Source: Rhizobiaceae bacterium (GTDB lineage Bacteria > Pseudomonadota > Alphaproteobacteria > Rhizobiales > Rhizobiaceae). Taken from it: 64,000 nt of DNA. The translations under genes and the position numbers were made by a program. Shown piece by piece: positions 54,546-63,581 of the stretch (the first letter of the stretch is position 1; every line of letters begins with the position of its first letter). The notes below the pieces were generated by a model. That model was not told the DNA's origin and ran no database searches. It saw only the letters and a program-made list of their open reading frames with translations. The stretch is taken from assembly GCA_019635795.1 (NCBI GenBank), contig JAHBYV010000003.1, positions 1-64,000 on the forward strand, in the 5' to 3' direction.

Positions 54546-57131
54546 TCAAAGCTCTCTCAAAACCGGCGCCGCCTTCTGCCCAAGCACCCGCCACGTTCCA
54601 AGAAGCCCGAATCCAACTGTCAAAACCAGAGACAGAACCACAGTCGCAATCGCGACTTCCGGCAGAAAAACGGATGGCAACTTCATCACACGCGCGACCA
54701 CATACCAGGCAGCCAGACCGCCAGCCAACAGCGCAAAGACCGCCGTGGACAGTCCAATAAGCAGATACTCGATGCTGAACGCGGCAATGAGCGTGCGCCG
54801 CGTGGCTCCCAAGGTTTTCAGCACAACTGAATCATGAATTCTCGCACGGTTTCCTGCGGCCAAAGCCCCGGAAAGCACCAGCACCGATGAAACCAGCGCA
54901 ACAGCCGCAGCAGCTCTTATTGCGGTGCCAAGTTGCCCGACCAGCTGATTTACGACGTCGAGCGCGTCCTTGACCCGCACGGAGGTAACCGCAGGGAACT
55001 GGCGCGTAACCGCATTGAGCAATTTTGCTTCGTCAGCCGGTCTGGCGTTTTCTTCGCGCAGGGTTGCAAGCCAGCTATGCGGAGCACCGGCGAAAGTGTT
55101 CGGCGAGAAAACCATCACGAAATTTATGCCGAGAGACTCCCATTGTACGCGGCGGAGATTCGCAATTCTGGCAGTAATGTTCCGGCCAAGCACATTGACG
55201 GTCACGGTATCCCCGAGTTTCAGGCCGATCTGCCCAGCTTCTTCCGACGAAAACGATACCAGCGGCTCCCCGGAATAATCCGCGGGCCACCACTCCCCTT
55301 CAGACACGACGGCATTTTCTGGAATCGTTTGCGAATACGTTATGCCCCGATCACCGCGCAGCACCCATGCCCCTTCCGGCGGAACCTTCACCGTTTGCGC
55401 GTCAACGCCGTTGAGCGCGACCACGCGGCCTCTCAGCATCGGCACGCGCTGCATTTTTCCTTGTGGGGATTGTGCTTGAACAAACTGCGAAAACTGGTCG
55501 ATCTCGGAAGGCTGAACATCGACGAAAAAGAAATTCGGCGCGCGCTCCGCAATTGTTCCAGAAATCTGACGTCGCAAATTCCCGTCAATAAGCGCCAGCG
55601 TCACCACAAGGGTTAAGCCCAGCCCCAATGAAAGAACAACAGAAGGCGTAAGCGCGCCGGGTCGATGGATATTGCCAATCGCTAGCCTGAGCGGTGTTGA
55701 GCGCACCACCGGCGCACGGCGCGCAAGACCCTGGACCAGCCAGCCCACAGCGCGCAGCACGAGGAATGAGGCCACGGCGGCAGCCACAAATATCGTTGCG
55801 ATGCGCTTGTCACTCGAAAACAGCACAGCCAGAACCGCCAGCAATATGCCCACGCCCACAGCCGTTGCGACATAGCCCCAGCGCGGCAACCCTTTTGCAT
55901 CGATCCCAAGCTCTCTGAAAAGTGCCGTCGCCGGGATGTCTCGCGCCCGGCCAAGAGGAAGAACGGCAAACGCAACCGTCACCAGAACACCGAACAGGAT
56001 CGCTATAGCCAGTGCCGCCGGATAGACGCCACCTTCGGCCGGAACAGGAATGAAAGATGTGAGAGCAGCTTTGGCCCCCAATGGCATGAGAAGCCCAAGC
56101 ACCAGCCCCACCGCGATGCCGATGGCCGCAATCAGCAGTATTTGCAGGAAATAGACCTGAAAGACAAAGCCCCCGGAAGCGCCAAGGCTTTTGAATGTCG
56201 CAATAACACCGCGCTTTGAATCGAGATAAGCGCGCACCGCATTGGCCACACCCACACCGCCAACGACCAGCGCGGTAAGACCAACCAGCGTCAGGAACTG
56301 AGAGAAGCGCTCAATGTTGGCAGACAAGGCGGGCGCAGCATTTGTACGGCTGCGAATGCTCCAGCCCGCCTGCGGAAATTCTGTTTGCGCACGCTGGCGG
56401 ATCGCCTGCAAATCCGACTCTGAGGACGCGTTAGCGAGTCTGATCTTGTAAACATGCTCAACGAGGCTTCCGGGCTGCACAAGGCCGGAAGCCCTTAAAC
56501 CGTCCAGCGACATCAACAGGCGCGGGGCAAAGCCGAATCCGTCCGAAACAGCATCCGGTTCGCTGACCAGAAGGGCGCGCAACTGAACAGGCTGACTGCC
56601 AAGCTCAATCACATCCCCAACTTTCAGCCCAAGCCGATCAAACAGGATTTGCGGTGCCGCGGCTCCAAACTGCCCGTCTTTCAGGCTGAAAAGCTCTTCG
56701 CGAGCCAGGGCAGGTTCAACTTCGAGCGCGCCAAAGAGCGGATACGCGCTATCGACTGCCTTGACCTCCACAAGCGCCTGATCGGAACCGTCTGGGAGGC
56801 GCGCCATGGAGCGCATTCCTGCGCTTTGCACCAATACGCCGAGACTGCTCAGGAAAGCCCGCTCTGATTCGTTTACCTCGCGCTGATTGAGCTCAAATCG
56901 AAGATCCGCGCCAAGAAGCGTCTGGCCTTGATCTGCCACGCCGTCAGCAATTGCCCGCGCTACCGAATTGACGCCTGCAATAGCGCCGACGCCAAGTGCG
57001 ATACACGCGATAAATATCATGAAGCCTGAAAGACCCGCTCGCATTTCACGCATTGCAAAGCGCATAGCCAACGCGAAAGGGGCCAGGCGCTTGGGCGGAT
57101 CATATGCAAATGGAGAGCCCATCGCGTTCAT
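54546..57131 (-). CDS. ABC transporter permease of the YbbP/FtsX type
   Basis: 861 residues from ATG 57131 (MNAMGSPFAYD), one base past the ATPase stop. The architecture is one N-terminal helix, a large periplasmic domain, a central group of helices, a second periplasmic domain and three C-terminal helices: two FtsX-type (MacB-like) permease units in one chain. Proteins of this kind handle lipids or substrates at the outer leaflet rather than classic transport. It pairs with the ATPase upstream. Confidence 0.92.
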   Translation of the reverse strand: MNAMGSPFAYDPPKRLAPFALAMRFAMREMRAGLSGFMIFIACIALGVGAIAGVNSVARAIADGVADQGQTLLGADLRFELNQREVNESERAFLSSLGVLVQSAGMRSMARLPDGSDQALVEVKAVDSAYPLFGALEVEPALAREELFSLKDGQFGAAAPQILFDRLGLKVGDVIELGSQPVQLRALLVSEPDAVSDGFGFAPRLLMSLDGLRASGLVQPGSLVEHVYKIRLANASSESDLQAIRQRAQTEFPQAGWSIRSRTNAAPALSANIERFSQFLTLVGLTALVVGGVGVANAVRAYLDSKRGVIATFKSLGASGGFVFQVYFLQILLIAAIGIAVGLVLGLLMPLGAKAALTSFIPVPAEGGVYPAALAIAILFGVLVTVAFAVLPLGRARDIPATALFRELGIDAKGLPRWGYVATAVGVGILLAVLAVLFSSDKRIATIFVAAAVASFLVLRAVGWLVQGLARRAPVVRSTPLRLAIGNIHRPGALTPSVVLSLGLGLTLVVTLALIDGNLRRQISGTIAERAPNFFFVDVQPSEIDQFSQFVQAQSPQGKMQRVPMLRGRVVALNGVDAQTVKVPPEGAWVLRGDRGITYSQTIPENAVVSEGEWWPADYSGEPLVSFSSEEAGQIGLKLGDTVTVNVLGRNITARIANLRRVQWESLGINFVMVFSPNTFAGAPHSWLATLREENARPADEAKLLNAVTRQFPAVTSVRVKDALDVVNQLVGQLGTAIRAAAAVALVSSVLVLSGALAAGNRARIHDSVVLKTLGATRRTLIAAFSIEYLLIGLSTAVFALLAGGLAAWYVVARVMKLPSVFLPEVAIATVVLSLVLTVGFGLLGTWRVLGQKAAPVLREL

Positions 57132-57132
57132 G

Positions 57133-57825
57133 TCAGGCCGCCGAAATCTGAGCCGGTACTTCAATACGCCCGGAACGCATGGAAATCTGCCTGTCGCATC
57201 TTTGCGCCAGCGCCGGATCGTGCGTCACAAGAACCAGTGTCATCCCCCGCTCGCGAGCCTTTGAGAAAAGCAGGTCGGCAACCTGCTTGCCGGTGGCCTG
57301 ATCGAGATTGCCAGTCGGCTCGTCAGCAATCAAAATTCGCGGCTCTGGCGCCAGCGCCCGGGCGATGGCAACCCGCTGCTGTTCGCCGCCGGACAATTGC
57401 CCAGGATAGTGCTTCAGGCGCTCTGCCAGACCCACTGCCGTCAGTTCTTCTGCCGCGACGCTGAACGCATCGCGATGCCCCGCAAGTTCAAGAGGCACGG
57501 CAACGTTTTCGAGCGCTGTCATATTCGGAATGAGGTGAAACGATTGGAATACGATACCAACGTTGCGACCGCGAAAAGCTGCAACCGCATCCTCGCTCAG
57601 GCCGGTAATATCCGTTCCGGCAATCTTCACCGTACCCGCATCGACCCGCTCCAGCCCGGCCAGAACCATAAGCAATGTGGACTTTCCTGATCCGGAAGGG
57701 CCAACAATACCAGCCGCCTCGCCAGAGGAAACTTCCAGCGAAACGCCTTTCAAAACATGGACGGCAGACGCACCCTGCCCCAGCGTCAGCGAAACATCTG
57801 TCAATTCGATGACGGGATTTGTCAC
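57133..57825 (-). CDS. ABC transporter ATP-binding protein of the YbbA/LolD type
   Basis: 230 residues. Walker [21 protein letters not shown]-loop [13 protein letters not shown], signature [15 protein letters not shown], Walker [14 protein letters not shown]. It is divergent from tesA, the same ybbA-ybbP/tesA arrangement as in Escherichia coli, which supports a shared role in lipid or peptidoglycan-linked envelope processes. Confidence 0.94.
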   Translation of the reverse strand: MTNPVIELTDVSLTLGQGASAVHVLKGVSLEVSSGEAAGIVGPSGSGKSTLLMVLAGLERVDAGTVKIAGTDITGLSEDAVAAFRGRNVGIVFQSFHLIPNMTALENVAVPLELAGHRDAFSVAAEELTAVGLAERLKHYPGQLSGGEQQRVAIARALAPEPRILIADEPTGNLDQATGKQVADLLFSKARERGMTLVLVTHDPALAQRCDRQISMRSGRIEVPAQISAA

Positions 57826-57877
57826 AAGAACATCCTATATGGAGAATACGTACGAAGGCTCATATGGGAATGGAAAC

Positions 57878-58513
57878 ATGGCAATAAAACCGGTCTGGTT
57901 CGCGCTTGCGGTGATGTTTTTCGGCTTTGCTGCCCATGCGAAGGCCGATCCCTACCAGATCGTCGGGTTCGGGGACAGCCTCATGGCCGGATACGGCCTT
58001 CAAAATGGCGAGAGTGTTCCTGACAAGTTGCAAACTGCCTTGCGCGCAAAAGGTCACGATGTCGTGATAACCAATGCCGGCGTTTCCGGCGACACAACCA
58101 GCGGCGGCCTCTCGCGCCTCGACTGGTCCGTGCCGGACGGAACCGATCTGGTTATTCTCGAACTGGGGGCCAACGACATGCTACGCGGCGTTGCCCCGGA
58201 CCTGACAGAGAAAAACCTCGACGCCATGCTGGCAAGCCTTCAAAAACGCGGCATTGCGGTACTTCTCGCCGGAATGCGCGCGGCCCCAAACCTCGGTGCG
58301 GACTATCAGGCGAAGTTTGATGCCATCTATCCCCGCCTCGCTGCCAAATACGGTGTTCCGCTCTACCCGTTTTATATGGATGGTGTCGTGGCCGACCGGG
58401 CCTATTTACTTGAGGATGGAATGCATCCCAACGCTGCGGGTGTGGACATAATTGTGGAGCGAATCCTTCCTATGGTGGAAAAAGAGATTACATCAGGCAG
58501 CAGGCCAAACTAA
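57878..58513 (+). CDS. tesA: Arylesterase/acyl-CoA thioesterase I, SGNH hydrolase
   Basis: 211 residues from ATG 57878 with signal peptide MAIKPVWFALAVMFFGFAAH (cleavage near AKA), so it is periplasmic. SGNH blocks: GFGDSLMAGYGL with nucleophile Ser34, the Gly block in NAGVSGDTTSGG, the Asn in ELGANDMLRG, and Asp/His in EDGMHPNAAG. An in-frame ATG at 57839 would mask the signal peptide and is less likely. Confidence 0.93.
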   Translation: MAIKPVWFALAVMFFGFAAHAKADPYQIVGFGDSLMAGYGLQNGESVPDKLQTALRAKGHDVVITNAGVSGDTTSGGLSRLDWSVPDGTDLVILELGANDMLRGVAPDLTEKNLDAMLASLQKRGIAVLLAGMRAAPNLGADYQAKFDAIYPRLAAKYGVPLYPFYMDGVVADRAYLLEDGMHPNAAGVDIIVERILPMVEKEITSGSRPN

Positions 58514-58597
58514 ACACAGCCGCGAAAAGCGCTTGCCGCTTGGGGCAAAGGGTGATTCGCTCCTGTTACACGCTGATTCGAGAAAGGGAGCCATATC

Positions 58598-59191
58598 ATG
58601 CCCCGACTATTCACCGCTCTCGAAATTCCCCGTGATGCTGCGCTATCCCTGTCTCTGCTCCGTGGCGGGCTTCCCGGTGCTCGCTGGATCGACGTTGAAA
58701 ACTACCATCTGACATTGCGCTTTTTCGGCGATGTTGAAGGCCACGTCGCAGACGATATCGCAAATGCGCTTGATCGGGTGCGGCGACCCGCTTTTCAGCT
58801 CACGCTTTCCGGTGTTGGCGCGTTTGGCGGCAAAAAACCGCACTCCATCTGGGCCGGGGTGGCAGCCTCTCCCGACCTGTTTGCTTTGCAAGCGGAGATT
58901 GATCGCATTTCGGCAAGGCTTGGCCTCCCCTCGGATGCGCGCAAATTTACTCCGCATGTGACGCTGGCGCGACTGCGGAACGCGTCGCCGGATGCGGTCG
59001 CGCACTACCTTTCCGCTCGTGGGAACTTCTCAACGATGCCGTTCAAGGTTGGGCGCTTCGTCCTGATGTCATCGCGCGATTCGACGGGCGGCGGGCCCTA
59101 CATCGTGGAGGAAGCTTGGCCGCTGGGTGCAGACAACCGCTCAGCCAGCTTTGTCGCAAGCGCGTCGGATGCCTCAAATATCATCCGGTAA
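58598..59191 (+). CDS. thpR: RNA 2',3'-cyclic phosphodiesterase (2'-5' RNA ligase family)
   Basis: 197 residues with both His-x-Thr motifs of the 2H phosphoesterase family: NYHLTLRFFGD and FTPHVTLARLR. The start MPRLFTALEIPRD follows AGAAAGGGAGCC. Its last 94 bases overlap the phosphatase gene on the other strand. Confidence 0.92.
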   Translation: MPRLFTALEIPRDAALSLSLLRGGLPGARWIDVENYHLTLRFFGDVEGHVADDIANALDRVRRPAFQLTLSGVGAFGGKKPHSIWAGVAASPDLFALQAEIDRISARLGLPSDARKFTPHVTLARLRNASPDAVAHYLSARGNFSTMPFKVGRFVLMSSRDSTGGGPYIVEEAWPLGADNRSASFVASASDASNIIR

Positions 59192-59613
59192 ACGACTTCA
59201 AACCCATCAACTTCGCCGTAATAGGGGTCCGGAACATCGCGCGTTAGTCCAAGCGCGTATTGATTGAACAGATGAATACGCTCCTGGCTCGCGTGCCCCG
59301 CGGCGCGGCGCAGATCATCAAGATTTGACCGGTCCATCGCCAGAATCAGATCGAACGATGTATAGTCGCGGTTTGTGACCTTGCGCGCACGCTGATCCGA
59401 AATATCGACGCCGTAACGAGCTGCAACAGCCACCGACCGCGGGTCCGGCGGCGCGCCTTGATGCCATCCGCCCGTGCCCGCCGAATCAATGATGATGCGA
59501 TCTTCCCGCCCGCGCTGCTTCACAACGTCGCGAAACACACCCTCGGCAAGCGGAGAGCGGCAAATGTTGCCAAGGCAAACGAAAAGCACGGAAATTTGAT
59601 TCTGAAGTCTCAT
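59098..59613 (-). CDS. Low-molecular-weight protein-tyrosine phosphatase
   Basis: 171 residues from ATG 59613 (MRLQNQISVLFVCLGNICRS) behind GGAGGGTGTTT. The P-loop CLGNICRS (Cys13-Arg19) and the catalytic Asp in VPDPYYGEVDGFE are in place. The usual role is dephosphorylation of tyrosine-phosphorylated kinases or small molecules in the cytoplasm. The 3' end overlaps thpR convergently. Confidence 0.93.
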   Translation of the reverse strand: MRLQNQISVLFVCLGNICRSPLAEGVFRDVVKQRGREDRIIIDSAGTGGWHQGAPPDPRSVAVAARYGVDISDQRARKVTNRDYTSFDLILAMDRSNLDDLRRAAGHASQERIHLFNQYALGLTRDVPDPYYGEVDGFEVVYRMIFEASDALATKLAERLSAPSGQASSTM

Positions 59614-59701
59614 AAACACCCTCCGGCTCTTCTTTTTGTGCCACGATCTTGCAGTGGGCGGCAATGCGTACCAAATAATTGACAAAACTTTGCGAGGTTG
59701 G

Positions 59702-60049
59702 ATGGCATCAGCGATGCAACGCAGGCACACCGCACAAGGCGAACATAACGTCAGGCGCAATTTCTGGCGCACAGCGCGCAGGGCTGCCAAGAGCATTCCC
59801 TTCATGGAAGATGTTGTATCTGCTTACTATTGTGCGATGGATCACAGCACTCCGACACGTACAAAAGGCATTCTGCTGGGTGCGCTCGCCTATTTCATTT
59901 TGCCGACAGATGCCATTCCGGACATTTTTGCAGGTATAGGCTTTACCGACGATATTGCCGTCCTTTCGGCTGCGATTGCGGCTGTGCGGGCAAGCATCAC
60001 GCCGGCCCACCGCAGCGCCGCGCGCAAATCCATAGCAGACTGGTCATAA
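59702..60049 (+). CDS. DUF1232/YkvA-like membrane protein
   Basis: 115 residues from ATG 59702 behind GAGGTTGG. The family signature is TKGILLGALAYFILPTDAIPDIFAGIGFTDD (positions about 53-83), followed by a second helix with many Ala. Function unknown. Confidence 0.87.
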   Translation: MASAMQRRHTAQGEHNVRRNFWRTARRAAKSIPFMEDVVSAYYCAMDHSTPTRTKGILLGALAYFILPTDAIPDIFAGIGFTDDIAVLSAAIAAVRASITPAHRSAARKSIADWS

Positions 60050-60258
60050 TCGGCAGTCAAACTCTTGCCGCTTTCATGCTTTGTCAGTGAACCTGGCAAA
60101 CGGGAAGGCGGCGCTAATGCCGTTCATTGGTCAGTGAGCCTGTGCAAAAGGTCGTCGGGTAAACGGTTTGGTAACTCTGATTAAGTCAATATGAACCAAA
60201 TTGCCTAGCCCGTCAGGCACGGCGCATATTCATTTTCAGAACGGGAAAAGTCTCAGCA

Positions 60259-60762
60259 ATGTACAAATTAACCGCCTTGGTTTCGAGTCTTGTGCTGGCG
60301 GTAAGCACGGCGCCCGCATTGGCGCAGTCGGCGACTAAAATCGGCCAGCATAATGCATGGGGAACTTACAGCTATCAGGCGCAGAACGGTAAGGTCTGTT
60401 ATGTCCTGACCGTGCCTACTGACAAGCAGCCTCCAACCCTCGATCACGGTGACATCTTCTTTTTCGTCAGCCAGCGCCCCGGCGCCAAGCCAAGCTATGA
60501 GCCGCAGTTCATCGCGTCCTATGAGTTCCAGTCGAACTCCAAGGTGCAGGTGTCTGTCGGCAATAAGTCCTTTTCCATGTTCACAAAGGGAAAATCCGCC
60601 TGGGTTGAAAATCCGTCCGACGAGCCGGCACTAATTGCCGCTATGCGTGGCGGTGCTGACATGAAGGTTGCTGCCAAATCGAAGCGTGGCAACCCCACCA
60701 ATTATACCTTCTCCCTCAAGGGAATCTCGGCTGCGCTCGGTTCAATCGCGCAGTGCAAGTAA
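60259..60762 (+). CDS. Invasion-associated locus B (IalB) family protein
   Basis: 167 residues with signal peptide MYKLTALVSSLVLAVSTAPA (cleavage near LAQ). The IalB core is recognisable: AWGTYSYQAQNGKVCYVLT, then FFVSQRPG and FSLKGISAALGSIAQCK at the end, with two cysteines likely bridged. In Bartonella IalB contributes to red-cell invasion; most rhizobial homologues are just periplasmic proteins of unclear role. Confidence 0.9.
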   Translation: MYKLTALVSSLVLAVSTAPALAQSATKIGQHNAWGTYSYQAQNGKVCYVLTVPTDKQPPTLDHGDIFFFVSQRPGAKPSYEPQFIASYEFQSNSKVQVSVGNKSFSMFTKGKSAWVENPSDEPALIAAMRGGADMKVAAKSKRGNPTNYTFSLKGISAALGSIAQCK

Positions 60763-60771
60763 TATCAGGTC

Positions 60772-60807
60772 AGCGGGCCGCACCATTGGGCGGCCCGCTA
60801 CTTTTTA
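60772..60807 (+). terminator. Terminator after the IalB-family gene
   Basis: AGCGGGCCG (60772-60780) and CGGCCCGCT (60791-60799) followed by ACTTTTTATC. The convergent gene's stop codon (60798-60800) lies inside the stem. Confidence 0.85.
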
Positions 60808-61049
60808 TCACCGCCTGATCCACCCGGCGAAAACATGCCACCCATCACATCCCGCATCCAGTCGGTGTTCTGGGGCATCGAAGAAAACCACGTTTTCATG
60901 AGATTTTCGGGCGAGAAGCGTTCGACTTCCGCCATCATACGGGTTTCGATCTCTTTCATCATAGCCTGCTGAAGGGGCTGCACATCGGGCAATCCCATAA
61001 ACTGGCGCGCCTCCTCTGGCGTGCAGTCAATGCTGATATTTATCTTCAC
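60798..61049 (-). CDS. DUF6489-type small protein
   Basis: 83 residues from GTG 61049 (MKINISIDCTPEEARQFMGL), which has GGAG six bases upstream; an ATG at 61061 is the alternative. DVQPLQQAMMKEIETRMM and the C-terminal WMRDVMGGMF match a short alphaproteobacterial family often found in polyhydroxyalkanoate or phasin contexts. Function unknown. Confidence 0.75.
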   Translation of the reverse strand: MKINISIDCTPEEARQFMGLPDVQPLQQAMMKEIETRMMAEVERFSPENLMKTWFSSMPQNTDWMRDVMGGMFSPGGSGGDKK

Positions 61050-61124
61050 CTGGCTCTCCACTCGCTGCGCTGGCCGCGCCTAGCATTGGACAAGTTTGTT
61101 CAAATCACCAGCGCAAAAACTCGC

Positions 61125-61158
61125 ACAACAAAAAGGGCGGCACATTGACCGCCCTTCT
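61125..61158 (-). terminator. Terminator after the Pro/Ala-rich membrane protein gene
   Basis: AAGGGCGG (61133-61140) and CCGCCCTT (61149-61156); on the minus strand the stem is followed by TTTGTTGTG. Confidence 0.8.
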
Positions 61159-61175
61159 GTCATCGAAGTGAGCTG

Positions 61176-61577
61176 TTATTGCGCCGGTGCTGGCGTAGCA
61201 GGCGCTGGCGCCGGGGCGGGATTTGCCTCTGGCGCTGGAGCAGGATTTGCCTGCGGCGCTGGTTCAGCCGGTGCAGGGGCAGGCGCTGGTGTTGCCGGCT
61301 CCGTAGTTGCAGCTGGTGGCGGTGCCTCAGCAGCCGGCTCATTCGGCGCCTGAGACGTGCCCGGCGCAAACATGAAGTAAGCGATTACAGCAAGAATCAA
61401 TACGATTGCTGCAATCACGGCTCCATTGCCCATGCCGCGTTGCCCGACAACTTGTGGATTGTTATATGCGGGATCCGGATTCGTTGCACCGCGCGGATCC
61501 AGCGGATCAATGGGGCGCCCCTGTGGGTCGTTCAAATGTCTTGGATCGTCCGCATGTCTGCGTGTTGGTTCAGCCAT
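61176..61577 (-). CDS. Single-span membrane protein with Pro/Ala-rich tail
   Basis: 133 residues from ATG 61577 (MAEPTRRHADDPRHLNDP), behind AGGAGGACGGCT. A cytoplasmic Asp/Pro-rich head is followed by one membrane helix (GAVIAAIVLILAVIAYFMFA) and a periplasmic tail of near-perfect APAP repeats. The tail could span part of the peptidoglycan; no family function known. Confidence 0.75.
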   Translation of the reverse strand: MAEPTRRHADDPRHLNDPQGRPIDPLDPRGATNPDPAYNNPQVVGQRGMGNGAVIAAIVLILAVIAYFMFAPGTSQAPNEPAAEAPPPAATTEPATPAPAPAPAEPAPQANPAPAPEANPAPAPAPATPAPAQ

Positions 61578-61676
61578 AGCCGTCCTCCTTTGTTCGGCCC
61601 CGAGACTGATTAATGAACGCAGAAGCAGGGTCGAAGTTCCAGGATCACTGTCCAACCGGCAACATATGAACCTGTA

Positions 61677-61874
61677 TCAGTCGCCTGGTGACTGAGATTG
61701 CACAGGTTTCACAGGCTGCGCATCGGCAGAGGCTGACAAGTTTTGCTGTTCCGACGAAATGCTGGCAACCGTCGTCATGTCAGGTTTGGCTTCAACAGAG
61801 CGCTTGTACTCGCAGGCCGAAGCAAGCGGCACAGACAATCCAAGAAGCGCAAGGGCAAGAACGAGTCGTTTCAT
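61677..61874 (-). CDS. Small lipoprotein
   Basis: 65 residues. The signal peptide MKRLVLALALLGLSVPLASA ends in a lipobox, LASA-C (Cys21), and a short Ser/Gln-rich mature part follows. GGAGC lies before the ATG. No family recognised. Confidence 0.7.
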   Translation of the reverse strand: MKRLVLALALLGLSVPLASACEYKRSVEAKPDMTTVASISSEQQNLSASADAQPVKPVQSQSPGD

Positions 61875-61949
61875 TTCATGCTCCTTTCATTAGAAGCACG
61901 AAGGATAGCAAACCATCGCTATATGACAAATCACGCTTTGCGTGAGCGA

Positions 61950-62081
61950 TCAGCGCGTTGCAGCTATCGAAAACACGACAATGAATGAAATCAAAAACAG
62001 CAGGTTCAGCGAGGCAAGCAACTTCATCGCAGGCAATGCGAGATGTTCGGCAATGGTGACGGCTGTAGCTGTTCTGGTCAT
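61950..62081 (-). CDS. Possible 43-residue membrane protein
   Basis: ATG 62081 opens a frame MTRTATAVTIAEHLALPAMK followed by one strongly hydrophobic helix (LNLLFLISFIVVFSIAATR) and a stop at 61950. It lies in an otherwise empty gap between xerC and the lipoprotein gene. No good ribosome site is visible, so this is tentative. Confidence 0.4.
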   Translation of the reverse strand: MTRTATAVTIAEHLALPAMKLLASLNLLFLISFIVVFSIAATR

Positions 62082-62143
62082 GCACTCAAGCTAATGGCCA
62101 AAGAACTGCAATTCGTTAAACCGATGGTTCGAATTGCAAGTTC

Positions 62144-63082
62144 TTACGCGCGCGGATGGGCCGCGTCATATATGTCGAGCAAGCGCGCTGTATCCACCCC
62201 TGTATAGATCTGCGTGGTCGATAGGCTGGCGTGTCCCAGAAGCTCCTGAATTGCGCGCAAATCCCCACCGCGACCCAGCAAATGCGTTGCGAATGAATGG
62301 CGCAAAGCGTGGGGAGTAGCTGTATCTGGCAGGTTTAGAGCTGAACGCATACGCTGCATTTCGCGCTGAATTATCGCGGGATTCAGCGGCCCGCCCTTGG
62401 CACCGCGAAATAGCGGCCTATCCGCATCAAGTTGATATGGACACAATTTGCGGTAAACAGATACAGCCTCTCTTGTAACAGGCAGGATCGGCACGAGGCG
62501 GGTTTTTCCGCCTTTGCCCGTCACGCGCAGAACACTCTCTTCAAGTGCCGCAAGGTCGGCCCCTTGCAGCCCAAGCGCTTCGGAAATGCGCATCCCGGAG
62601 CCGTAAAGCAGTGTGAGAACTGCCGCGTTGCGTGCGGCAATCCACGGTTCCTCGGCCAGTTGCTCTCCATAATCGACAACCTTGCGCGCATCCGAAACAC
62701 TTAGCGGCTTCGGCAACGACTTTGGCTGTTTCGGCGCGCGCAGTGCTGTCGCGCCCGCAGCATTCGCCAAACCTTTTCTTTCAAGGAAACGAAGAAACGA
62801 CCGCACACCTGCCAGCCCCCGCCCAAGCGTTCGAGCGCCCGCGCCATCGGCCCGCCTCGCGGCCAGAAATCCGCGAATGTCGGCAGCCCGCAGTGCGCTG
62901 ACATCTTCAATTCCGGGCGCACCTCCGCAATGCCCGGTCAGGAACTGCAGGAACTGGCGCGTATCACGCTCATAGGCCTCCACGGTCTTTTTTGACAATC
63001 GCCGCTCACTGGCCAGAGCCGTCAGCCAGTTCTGTCGGGCTTCGGCAAGATCGGGTCGGGCAGAGATAAGAAATTCCTGCAT
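62144..63082 (-). CDS. xerC: Tyrosine recombinase XerC
   Basis: Resolves chromosome dimers at dif together with XerD. It has 312 residues: an N-terminal SAM-like core-binding domain (about 10-110) and the catalytic domain with Arg in LLYGSGMRISEALGL, HALRHSFATHLLGRGGDLRAI, LLGHASLSTTQIYTGVD carrying the His and the nucleophilic Tyr. No mobile-element context, so a housekeeping recombinase rather than an integrase. Confidence 0.92.
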   Translation of the reverse strand: MQEFLISARPDLAEARQNWLTALASERRLSKKTVEAYERDTRQFLQFLTGHCGGAPGIEDVSALRAADIRGFLAARRADGAGARTLGRGLAGVRSFLRFLERKGLANAAGATALRAPKQPKSLPKPLSVSDARKVVDYGEQLAEEPWIAARNAAVLTLLYGSGMRISEALGLQGADLAALEESVLRVTGKGGKTRLVPILPVTREAVSVYRKLCPYQLDADRPLFRGAKGGPLNPAIIQREMQRMRSALNLPDTATPHALRHSFATHLLGRGGDLRAIQELLGHASLSTTQIYTGVDTARLLDIYDAAHPRA

Positions 63083-63223
63083 GGGTCATCCTGACGTGCT
63101 GTCCAAACATTGAACGATAACATTCTTAAAGAGCTGAAAACGGCTTTCGCCCGGGACCTCCGCTGTGAACGACATTAGACAGGTTCATTGACAAAGACAG
63201 AGATTCATCGCTACTGGAAAGCG

Positions 63224-63405
63224 GAATCGGTTCTGCCCCAAAAAGGCGGATGAAAAGGGAACACGGTACGGCCTTGGCCAAATCCGTGACTGCCCCCGCA
63301 ACTGTGACCGTTGAGTCCTCCCGGTAAAGCCACTGGATGCAATCGCATCCGGGAAGGCGGGTAAGGGCGATGACGCGGAAGTCAGGAGACCTGCCGGTTT
63401 CAGTC
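63224..63405 (+). ncRNA. Cobalamin riboswitch
   Basis: The B12 box AAGTCAGGAGACCTGCC is at 63379-63395. Upstream are GGGAACACGGT (about 63257-63267) and the conserved GACTGCCCCCGCAACTGTGA region (about 63289-63308), in the spacing of the adenosylcobalamin aptamer. A stem TGATCAC/GTGATCA follows at 63415-63432. It controls the btuB-type gene starting at 63582, shutting it down when B12 is plentiful. Confidence 0.95.
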
Positions 63406-63581
63406 ACCCATGCTTGATCACGGGGTGTGATCAGGCGCGGCTCTCCGTGGCGGTGACATAAGTGTTGCTGCGTGGCGGAACCGGGATTTTGGTGCATCTT
63501 ACCCGTTCTCGTTTCATGTCTTTGCAGCTCGTCATTCGCACTGCGAGCAGCCTTGTCTGCTCGCCGAAAACCGAGGGGACT

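Noticed and set aside
62144..63082. xerC considered as a phage or island integrase.
   Set aside because: Length and motifs fit the housekeeping XerC type, and there is no tRNA gene, att-like repeat or phage gene nearby.
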